From Gammaproteobacteria bacterium (lineage in GTDB: Bacteria; Pseudomonadota; Gammaproteobacteria; SZUA-21): 5,090 bases of DNA. The notes under the pieces were generated by a model. That model ran no database searches. It saw only the letters and a program-made list of their open reading frames with translations, and was not told the origin of the DNA. This document shows, piece by piece, positions 1-5,090 of this stretch. Each line of letters begins with the position of its first letter. Within the stretch, counting starts at the first letter, position 1. Position numbers and translations under genes: made by a program. Where the stretch lies: NCBI GenBank assembly GCA_027021095.1, contig JALUUZ010000580.1, positions 1 to 5,090 on the forward strand. The letters are read 5' to 3'.

Positions 1-31
1 CGCTGAACAATCCATCCATGGATTGTCAGCG
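1..31. repeat. 14-base-pair inverted repeat with one bulged base
   Basis: CGCTGA (1-6) pairs with TCAGCG (26-31), and CAATCCAT (8-15) pairs with ATGGATTG (18-25), leaving A7 as a bulge and CC (16-17) as the loop. The stem begins at the window's first base, so the element may extend further. It is the most perfect of several successive palindromes in 1-122. No T-tract follows on either strand, so it is not a standard intrinsic terminator. It could be a REP-like dispersed palindrome or the end of a small non-autonomous element; a single copy cannot tell. Confidence 0.65.
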
Positions 32-40
32 CCCCGCTAC

Positions 41-61
41 GCAAAAAAACGTGGTTTTTGC
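41..61. repeat. Inverted repeat GCAAAAA / TTTTTGC
   Basis: GCAAAAA (41-47) and TTTTTGC (55-61) are exact inverted copies around a 7-base loop. Further pairing resumes outside after a three-base mismatch (GC at 36-37 with GC at 65-66). It sits between two other palindromes, which makes chance less likely for the group than for this arm alone. Function is unknown. Confidence 0.45.
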
Positions 62-69
62 TGCGCTCT

Positions 70-98
70 CGAAATTCATCGCTGCGCGATCAATTTCG
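70..98. repeat. Imperfect inverted repeat, CGAAATT-c-ATCG stem
   Basis: CGAAATT (70-76) pairs with AATTTCG (92-98), and ATCG (78-81) pairs with CGAT (87-90), around a 5-base loop with a single C-C mismatch (77/91). An alternative pairing, GCGCG (84-88) with CGCGC (97-101), would exclude part of this stem, so two folds compete. GCTGCGC occurs twice nearby (60-66 and 81-87). The element is downstream of the regulator gene and could contribute to its mRNA 3' end. Confidence 0.5.
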
Positions 99-104
99 CG
101 CACC

Positions 105-122
105 AAGCTTATCCTAAAGCTT
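105..122. repeat. Duplicated AAGCTT palindromes separated by six bases
   Basis: AAGCTT occurs at 105-110 and 117-122, separated by ATCCTA. Because AAGCTT is self-complementary, the pair is both a direct and an inverted repeat and can form a 6-base-pair stem. It closes the run of palindromes that starts at base 1. From 123 to 224 the sequence is A-rich on the plus strand and I see no further structure or gene. Confidence 0.4.
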
Positions 123-224
123 AGTCAGGTACCGCAAATAAACCACACTTTACAAGACAAAATCAAATCGCCACCAAAGAGCATTCGAAGGGAAACAGGA
201 ATTAAACAACGATAAATCAACCAA

Positions 225-989
225 TTAGGCCTTAGCCAGCTTCTCCAGGCCGGAAAAAGACAACAACCGGATCACACCGCGGGATATCTTGATACAGTTC
301 TTGTGTTCGAATTCTTTCAAAATCCGGCTGATGACTTCCCTGGTGGTGCCTATTTCATGGGCAAGTGACTGGTGGGTGGTACTGAGGGTAGGTGAATCCG
401 ACATGGCAAACAACCTGACCAGTAAGCAGGCAAGCCGAACCTGCAATGTCTGAAATGCGGTATCCTGCACCAGGCACATCAAATCGCACAACCGGTCGCT
501 CAGTGTGGATAAAACGAAATCCCGGAACTTTTCCGACCTGCCGATACAATGCCGAAAGTCGGCTTCGCTGATACCCAGTGCATGCACCTCGGATTCGGTC
601 TTGGCAATCACGTCATACTGGCGGCCGTTGAGCAGGCTGGACAGTGACAGCACACACAGGTCGCCCGGCGAAACGCGGTACAGGGTGATTTCGCGTCCGT
701 CAGGCGCCAGGTAGTAAACCCTGACATTCCCCGCCAACAGCAGCACAAACGAATTACAGCGCGAAAACCCCTCGTAGACGGAGTAGTTTCCGGGCATTTT
801 CATCTTATGTGCCGTCTTCACGGCCTGGTTCCATACCGGGTCATCTATCTCGGCCAAGCGCGGATAATTTTTAAACAATCTTTCCTTATCAAACCGGGTC
901 AACGCACTTCCATCAGCGTCCCCTTTTGCGCCAAGCCTGACGGCTGGTGCTTCTGATTCAGAAACCGCTTTATCCATCATCACCTGCAT
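225..989 (-). CDS. Crp/Fnr-family transcriptional regulator without the FNR iron-sulfur cysteine cluster
   Basis: This 254-residue regulator has an N-terminal tail (1-30), a cyclic-nucleotide-binding-fold sensor domain (about 40-150; blocks FVLLLAGNVRVYYLAPDGRE and ITLYRVSPGDLCVLS), a dimerisation helix (about 152-195) and a C-terminal winged helix-turn-helix (about 203-243; THQSLAHEIGTTREVISRIL then RGVIRLL). The first cysteine is Cys78, so the N-terminal cluster cysteines of oxygen-sensing FNR are absent. The cAMP pocket is not clearly conserved: GDL replaces GEL, and RQ replaces the usual Arg-Ser/Thr pair. The effector is therefore unknown; redox, haem/NO or another ligand are all possible. 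A stop codon at 996-998 limits the N-terminus. ATGs at 989, 980 and 977 are all possible starts and none has a convincing ribosome binding site, so 989 is the longest option. A CRP-type site lies upstream, suggesting autoregulation. The gene follows the hydrolase after 243 bases and probably has its own promoter. Confidence 0.92.
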   Translation of the reverse strand: MQVMMDKAVSESEAPAVRLGAKGDADGSALTRFDKERLFKNYPRLAEIDDPVWNQAVKTAHKMKMPGNYSVYEGFSRCNSFVLLLAGNVRVYYLAPDGREITLYRVSPGDLCVLSLSSLLNGRQYDVIAKTESEVHALGISEADFRHCIGRSEKFRDFVLSTLSDRLCDLMCLVQDTAFQTLQVRLACLLVRLFAMSDSPTLSTTHQSLAHEIGTTREVISRILKEFEHKNCIKISRGVIRLLSFSGLEKLAKA

Positions 990-1055
990 CTGCCATTATT
1001 ATGTTTACGAATAGTGTTGACATCCGCCCCGCCCTAAAAGACATGGTGCTTCTAT

Positions 1056-1076
1056 CCCTGCCCTCGCAGGACAGGG
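1056..1076 (-). other. Strong short hairpin in the presumed leader of the regulator mRNA
   Basis: On the minus strand CCCTGTCCT is followed by the triloop GCG and then AGGGCAGGG. This gives a 9-base-pair stem in RNA with a single G-U wobble. It lies between the CRP-type site and the regulator start, about 66 bases before the ATG. The same DNA read on the plus strand has one C-A mismatch and is followed by only four T residues, so it is a weak terminator candidate in that direction. The G-U pair makes the structure better in the sense of the regulator mRNA. A role in mRNA stability, attenuation or termination of hydrolase read-through is possible but unproven. Confidence 0.5.
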
Positions 1077-1122
1077 TTTTACGCGCCGCCTGATAAACTC
1101 TATCCTATTGAGACCAAGTGTA

Positions 1123-1138
1123 TGTGACTTAGGTCACA
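1123..1138. promoter_or_regulatory. CRP-type operator, perfect TGTGA-N6-TCACA palindrome
   Basis: The site reads TGTGAC, TTAG, GTCACA: two 6-base arms in perfect inverted symmetry that match the TGTGA-N6-TCACA consensus of CRP exactly. It is centred at 1130.5, about 141 bases upstream of the regulator start at 989, in the only sizeable intergenic gap between genes. A possible -10 (TAGAGT, minus strand 1102-1097) sits at about the distance expected for class II activation (site centred near -41). Alternatively, an upstream promoter with TATGAT at 1150-1145 would place the site over the transcription start, favouring repression. The site is seen directly; its use and direction are inferred. Confidence 0.7.
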
Positions 1139-1144
1139 CAACGA

Positions 1145-1174
1145 ATCATACTTGAAAGCGCATCCGCTGCCCAA
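1145..1174 (-). promoter_or_regulatory. Possible sigma70 promoter for the Crp/Fnr regulator gene
   Basis: On the minus strand TTGGGC (1174-1169) is separated by 18 bases from TATGAT (1150-1145). The -10 matches the consensus at five of six positions, while the -35 is mediocre. Transcription would start near 1138, at the edge of the CRP-type palindrome, so a bound regulator would block it. A competing candidate -10 (TAGAGT, 1102-1097) lies downstream of the palindrome. Only one may be real. Confidence 0.3.
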
Positions 1175-1232
1175 GACAAATCACACCTTTCTGATCAAGC
1201 CCCTTGTTTTTCAAAGGGAAATAACAGCTGCG

Positions 1233-2039
1233 TCAAATTTTGCGGTGTAAAACAGCCGGGAAATTCTCGCGGATCTTTGCCTGGTGATCGGGATTCAAGT
1301 CCGCATAGAGACAGCCGGTACCACGCGGTAATACCGCCAGCGTCTCTCCCCATGGATCAACGATCATACTGTGCCCATAGGTATGCCTGGCATTCTGGTG
1401 GACACCACTTTGATTCGCTGCGATCACATAACAACTGTTTTCAACCGCCCGGGTCCGCACCAGGAGCTCCCAGTGCGCCCTGCCCGTACGCTGGGTAAAC
1501 GCTGACGGAATCACGATAATTTCCACTCCATGGGTCAACATGCTGCGGTAGAGTTCTGGAAAACGAATATCGTAACACACTGAAAACCCGATCGCCCCAA
1601 GCGGTGTCTTGCTGACGACGACCTCGTTTCCCGGCAGAATGGTATCCGATTCCCGGTAATATTCACTGGTGGAGGGAATCCTGACATCGAACAAATGGAT
1701 TTTGTCGTAGCGTGCAACGCATTGACCCTGCGAATCGAAAAGCAGGCTGCTGGCATAGACCCGTGAGTCGTCCTCGCTTGCAAGAGGAATCGTCCCTCCG
1801 ACGATCCAGATCGCCAACTCACGCGCAAGTGCCGATAAAAAATCCTGTACTGGTCCGCTGCCATACTGTTCCTTGATCAGCAGTTTATCCACTTCTTTCA
1901 TTTCCATGCACGCAAAATTCTCCGGTAACACCACCAGTTCTGCGCCCTGTGCCGCGGCCTCGCTGATCAATCGCCGCGCTTCGGCCAGGTTATTCTCCAG
2001 TTGCGCACTCGAGTTCATTTGTATCGCTGCCACCTTCAT
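1233..2039 (-). CDS. Carbon-nitrogen hydrolase (nitrilase superfamily), probable deaminated-glutathione amidase, Nit1-like
   Basis: This 268-residue protein is full length for the Nit subgroup. The catalytic Glu-Lys-Cys triad is visible: Glu40 in VVLPENF, Lys113 in YDKIHLFD and Cys155 in GFSVCYDIRFPEL. Later blocks IPSAFTQRTGRAHWELL, RTRAVENSCYVIAA, and YGHSMIVDPWG then NFPAVLHR resemble Nit1/YbeM enzymes more than omega-amidase Nit2. Nit1 enzymes hydrolyse deaminated glutathione, a transaminase side product, to 2-oxoglutarate and Cys-Gly in the cytosol. The substrate here is inferred from similarity. The start at 2039 is chosen over an in-frame ATG at 2081 because MKVAAIQM is the normal family N-terminus, GGAG stands 10 bases upstream, and the longer form would overlap yhdP by 35 bases with a 14-residue polar extension. 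It lies 7 bases downstream of yhdP and is probably co-transcribed with it. Confidence 0.93.
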   Translation of the reverse strand: MKVAAIQMNSSAQLENNLAEARRLISEAAAQGAELVVLPENFACMEMKEVDKLLIKEQYGSGPVQDFLSALARELAIWIVGGTIPLASEDDSRVYASSLLFDSQGQCVARYDKIHLFDVRIPSTSEYYRESDTILPGNEVVVSKTPLGAIGFSVCYDIRFPELYRSMLTHGVEIIVIPSAFTQRTGRAHWELLVRTRAVENSCYVIAANQSGVHQNARHTYGHSMIVDPWGETLAVLPRGTGCLYADLNPDHQAKIRENFPAVLHRKI

Positions 2040-2046
2040 GGTCTTG

Positions 2047-5000
2047 TCACTCCGATCTGTCTGCCCAGTTGATGTCTTCATCCGGTTTGAGACGCAAGGG
2101 TTTTTTCTTACGGGTAATCAACGGTTTACTCCATGTCCCCTGCAGGGTGTATTCGCGCGCGCTGATTTTGTTGAGTTTTTTTCCAATTACCTGGTTCGCG
2201 ACCCATAAGCCGATGCCGACCTGCGGCCCGGCTGCAATCCCACCCACCAACGGCAGGTTTGCGGTCAGTTTCGGCGTAACATAGATCGTCTGATCATAGT
2301 CCTGGTCGGCCAGGCCAATCCTTCCGCGGATCTTGACGACCACGGCTGGACCCTCCATCTTGAAATTATGTGTATAGGCATCACCGTCGCTGATATTGAA
2401 ATCCGCCTTGATCCGGTCGAAAGCAAGCCCCTTTTTGAAGACATCGCTAAAATCCAGCGACAACCTTCTAGGCAAGGCCTGGATACTCAACACCCCAAGC
2501 ATTTTACCGCCCCCGGGCTTTACGTCCAGCACCCTGCCCTTACGCACGCTCACCGACAGACTGCCATTGACCCGCTTGAGCTTGTACCAGTTCGGTGGGC
2601 CAAGCCAATGCGCCTGAATGCTTGCCGTTGCGACTCCCCCTTTCAGGCTTGCGGTATATTTTCTGCGTTTCAGCGCCGCACCCAGGTTCCGGGTTTGCGC
2701 ACTGATCTTAAACTGCGACATATGCACACCACTGGCGTACTTCCAATCGCCTTTTGCATTGATCTTCAGATCGTCCGCCGTCATGCTGATCACGTCGAAC
2801 CTAAGCCCATCGCGGGACCTGGATGCAAAAATATTCAATCTTCCGTAATCACTGCCATTGTAGAAAAACTTTTCGCTGACAATCCTCAGCGGCGGCAGCT
2901 GGCGGGGATCGGGCACCTGCTGTTCCTCCTGCTTGTCCCCCTGATCTTCACCTTTGTCGACCAGCATCAATTTCTTCAAGCGCACAGTGATCGGGGCATT
3001 GTCATTCACAAACAACGGAATCTGCAGATCCCCCTCTATCTCCCGGCCCTTTACCCGGGCATACCAGTACCTTACCTTTTTCTTGGCATACAAGCTGATA
3101 TCGTGCAGCTCGTTGCCAACCAGTTCCAGCCTGCCAAATTGCAGATCCAGGTAGTTGACACTGTCGAGCATGCCCTGCCCCTGCCTTTTGAATGCGCTTT
3201 TCCTCTCTATCCACGCCAGCCAAGTCGACAAGGAAAAGCTTTTCAGCGTGCCTGTGATACGCAACTGGTCGACATCGGGAAGACTCGCCTTCTGCCCCCC
3301 AAAGCGGATCTCTCCTTTGCGCAGGCGGTGCTCACCGTCGTGCTGACGCTCGACCAGCAAGGCACTGCTCACCAAGCCTCCATAGTCAAGCCTGATCACC
3401 CCGAGACGCGACCCGGTAATCTCTGCCTGCATGGAAAAACGGCGCCTGCTGTTGCGTGACTTGGCAAACCCTTCCGGCAGGCGCACGGTAGAGCCGCGCA
3501 GATCACTGTCGAAATGAATACTTACCTTGAACGGAGAATTGACGTACTGGCGGATCTTGAATGCAACATTCCACTCCGAAACCCCCGCGAGAATACCGCG
3601 AAACAGCGAGGCGAAATGCCCGATCAGGTCTGACAGCCGTGTTCTGGTTTTCAACACAACGAGGGTATCGAAATGGTCTCCAGCGTCCGCCTTCTTGGTA
3701 GTGATATTTACGACGACCGGTTTAGACCTGAAAGCAGCCTTGATGTCTTTTGCATACAACCTGATAAATTCGCCGTCGCTTTCGTAGTGTAATACTCCAT
3801 TGACCCCGGTCAGCTTGTAGTTCCACTCGGTATGCTTCAGACTGCTGTCGATAAACTCCATGCGGCCGATAAACTTTCGTTTTGACAAGGCCGCGAGGGG
3901 CAGGACGAGATTGACGTTCAACGACGCACGGCCCTGTGCACTGAAGCGTGACAAAAAACTGTTTTTCCCCGCTGACGCAGGAATAGACCTGAAGAAACGC
4001 ACCGCGTCCTGGGTCGGACCCAGCATGCTCCCACGCAACGACAGCACAGCCTTCTTGTTGAGTGACGGGATCGTAACCGTGGAAGGCATCAACTCCATAC
4101 CGAATACCCGTCCTGAATTCATCCGCACACGCATGTACTTGCCAAAGAACCGGACATCGGCTGCCATGTTGTCAATCGCCGGCCATTTCGGATGATATTT
4201 AAGGCGGGTGCCGGCAGCAGAAAACTCCACGCTCAATATATTGTTCCCGGTATTGAAGGCCTTGGCATCGAGAAACCCCTTGTAACGCGCCATCCCCTTC
4301 GTGATCCTGCCGCGCGAGATAGACGCTTTCAGCCAGCTGACCAGCTTGGGGCGCATGATACTTTCCGGCAGATAGGTAAAAAAATGATCCAAATCGCCAT
4401 CCCGGAACGAAACACCAATATCGAGATAGCCGGGTTTTCTGTCCCGCAGGACAAGTTTCATCCGTGTCGTGGTACGGACATAACGGCCATCGACGACCAG
4501 CCTGCGTGTATCAAAGACGGTCTTGTCGCCCAGCTTTTTCCATTGTACTGTACCCGTCGCCTGTTTCAGCGCCAATGGCTGTTTAAACAGGTGCGGGAAT
4601 ACAAGTTTCGCTTTTTTTGTGCGCAACGAAAGAAAACCACCCAAGGTGTTGGCGGTCACACTGCCGCTGAGACCTGAAAACCTGATATTTTTCGGCAGGT
4701 TTCCGATTCCGAGCCGATCGAAATCAAAGGTATAATAAAATTTGAGCGGCGCGCTCGGTGACTTCTTCAAATGAAACTCCAGGTTGCTGATATCCCCCCT
4801 GGGCCGATACGCTGCCAGCCTGCCTCGAAGCTTGCTGTCGATCGGCAGCACCGACAGCATCAAGCGTCCAAGGTCGTCAAGCCGGCCAAACCCGACAGAC
4901 CCGGCCACAACACGATACCAGCCGTCCTGCACACGTTTTCTGTCGTATTGCAAATAAAGACGCGACACCGGCCAATCCCGCCCGGCATGTCGTACGCGCA

Positions 5001-5090
5001 GGTCATTGACGCTGAGCGACCAGCCCTGTTGCCGGTCACGCCACACGAAGTTGGCCGACAGGCGCTGCAAGGCAAAAGGCTTGTGCTCGA
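2047..5090 (-). CDS. yhdP: YhdP-family AsmA-like inter-membrane phospholipid transport protein, 5'-truncated by the window edge
   Basis: This is the C-terminal ~1,013 codons of a YhdP-family protein. The frame stays open to base 5090 and the first possible start inside the window is only an internal TTG (5068-5070), so the true start and the N-terminal membrane anchor lie outside. Family members run to about 1,270 residues, so roughly 250 are missing. The family hallmark is near the C-terminus (residues 857-887 from that TTG, about 2410-2502): MLGVLSIQALPRRLSLDF followed by SDVFKKG and AFDRI. It is followed by a GPAVVVKIRGRIGLA stretch, then DYDQ, and a final YTLQGTW block, as in the DUF3971/AsmA_2 architecture. 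The body is an alternating polar/hydrophobic beta-rich pattern with an acidic, Gln-rich linker before DPRQLPPLRI. In E. coli, YhdP, TamB and YdbH together move phospholipids from inner to outer membrane across the periplasm; that role is inferred by homology. The reading frame is intact, with no frameshift. Confidence 0.93.
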   Translation of the reverse strand, partial: EHKPFALQRLSANFVWRDRQQGWSLSVNDLRVRHAGRDWPVSRLYLQYDRKRVQDGWYRVVAGSVGFGRLDDLGRLMLSVLPIDSKLRGRLAAYRPRGDISNLEFHLKKSPSAPLKFYYTFDFDRLGIGNLPKNIRFSGLSGSVTANTLGGFLSLRTKKAKLVFPHLFKQPLALKQATGTVQWKKLGDKTVFDTRRLVVDGRYVRTTTRMKLVLRDRKPGYLDIGVSFRDGDLDHFFTYLPESIMRPKLVSWLKASISRGRITKGMARYKGFLDAKAFNTGNNILSVEFSAAGTRLKYHPKWPAIDNMAADVRFFGKYMRVRMNSGRVFGMELMPSTVTIPSLNKKAVLSLRGSMLGPTQDAVRFFRSIPASAGKNSFLSRFSAQGRASLNVNLVLPLAALSKRKFIGRMEFIDSSLKHTEWNYKLTGVNGVLHYESDGEFIRLYAKDIKAAFRSKPVVVNITTKKADAGDHFDTLVVLKTRTRLSDLIGHFASLFRGILAGVSEWNVAFKIRQYVNSPFKVSIHFDSDLRGSTVRLPEGFAKSRNSRRRFSMQAEITGSRLGVIRLDYGGLVSSALLVERQHDGEHRLRKGEIRFGGQKASLPDVDQLRITGTLKSFSLSTWLAWIERKSAFKRQGQGMLDSVNYLDLQFGRLELVGNELHDISLYAKKKVRYWYARVKGREIEGDLQIPLFVNDNAPITVRLKKLMLVDKGEDQGDKQEEQQVPDPRQLPPLRIVSEKFFYNGSDYGRLNIFASRSRDGLRFDVISMTADDLKINAKGDWKYASGVHMSQFKISAQTRNLGAALKRRKYTASLKGGVATASIQAHWLGPPNWYKLKRVNGSLSVSVRKGRVLDVKPGGGKMLGVLSIQALPRRLSLDFSDVFKKGLAFDRIKADFNISDGDAYTHNFKMEGPAVVVKIRGRIGLADQDYDQTIYVTPKLTANLPLVGGIAAGPQVGIGLWVANQVIGKKLNKISAREYTLQGTWSKPLITRKKKPLRLKPDEDINWADRSE
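2050..2053 (-). promoter_or_regulatory. Ribosome binding site of the hydrolase gene, embedded in the yhdP 3' end
   Basis: On the minus strand GGAG is followed immediately by TGA, the yhdP stop (2049-2047), and then by seven bases before the ATG at 2039. The GGAG falls in the last two sense codons of yhdP (Ser-Glu). This site decides the hydrolase start in favour of 2039 over 2081. It implies that ribosomes ending yhdP can re-initiate on the hydrolase gene. The spacing of 10 bases is slightly long but acceptable. Confidence 0.75.

Noticed and set aside
84..104. ACCA after a GC stem, resembling a tRNA or tmRNA 3' end
   Set aside because: No T-loop motif, anticodon arm or matching acceptor strand is present; the resemblance is limited to a few bases.
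18..215. 65-codon open frame on the plus strand in the palindrome region
   Set aside because: The start lies within the loop and stem of the first inverted repeat, no Shine-Dalgarno sequence precedes it, and its sequence simply reads through the palindromes.
1017..1040. Plus-strand TTGACA resembling a -35 box
   Set aside because: No acceptable -10 lies 16-18 bases downstream and no plus-strand gene follows.
1201..1218. Possible intrinsic terminator after the hydrolase gene (CCCTT / AAGGG around an 8-base loop)
   Set aside because: The stem is only five base pairs, and no T-tract follows on the minus strand, so it does not meet the requirements for a terminator.
2040..2081. Longer hydrolase form starting at the ATG at 2081
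   Set aside because: It would add a 14-residue polar extension not typical of the family and overlap yhdP, whereas the start at 2039 has GGAG upstream and the standard MKVAAIQM beginning.
2368..3459. 363-codon open frame on the plus strand antisense to yhdP
   Set aside because: It lies wholly inside the well-supported yhdP gene, has no ribosome binding site, and its protein has no recognisable domain. It is most likely a by-product of yhdP codon usage.
5068..5070. TTG as the start codon of yhdP
   Set aside because: The frame continues upstream without a stop to the window edge and the protein would lack the family's N-terminal region, so this is an internal leucine codon.

Overview
The window most likely comes from a gammaproteobacterium of moderate G+C content (roughly half by eye). 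The main evidence is a long YhdP-family envelope protein gene followed directly by a Nit1-type carbon-nitrogen hydrolase gene, a pairing common in that class. Nothing in the sequence fixes a genus. All three protein-coding genes lie on the minus strand, so transcription runs from position 5090 towards position 1.

Layout in transcription order. (1) 5090-2047: the last ~1,013 codons of a yhdP-like gene, an AsmA-superfamily inter-membrane lipid transport protein. Its 5' end is outside the window. (2) 2039-1233: a 268-residue nitrilase-superfamily hydrolase, probably a deaminated-glutathione amidase. It starts 7 bases after the yhdP stop, and its ribosome binding site lies in the last yhdP codons, so the two genes look translationally coupled. 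(3) 1232-990: a 243-base intergenic region with a perfect CRP-type operator (TGTGA-N6-TCACA), possible promoter elements and a strong short hairpin in what would be the leader of the next gene. (4) 989-225: a 254-residue Crp/Fnr-family regulator with an intact sensor domain and winged helix-turn-helix, but without the N-terminal cysteine cluster of iron-sulfur FNR. (5) 224-1: non-coding DNA. Bases 1-122 hold a run of consecutive inverted repeats that resemble a dispersed palindromic element or a structured 3' region. I see no gene or clear signal in 123-224.

How the parts may work together. YhdP and the hydrolase appear to be one housekeeping transcription unit (envelope lipid homeostasis plus metabolite repair). 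The regulator probably has its own promoter, and the operator upstream of it suggests autoregulation. In many relatives tldD follows the hydrolase gene; here the regulator takes that place. No mobile-element gene, CRISPR array, tRNA or rRNA is visible. The window looks mostly ordinary, and the points that merit a second look are the two non-coding regions and the regulator.
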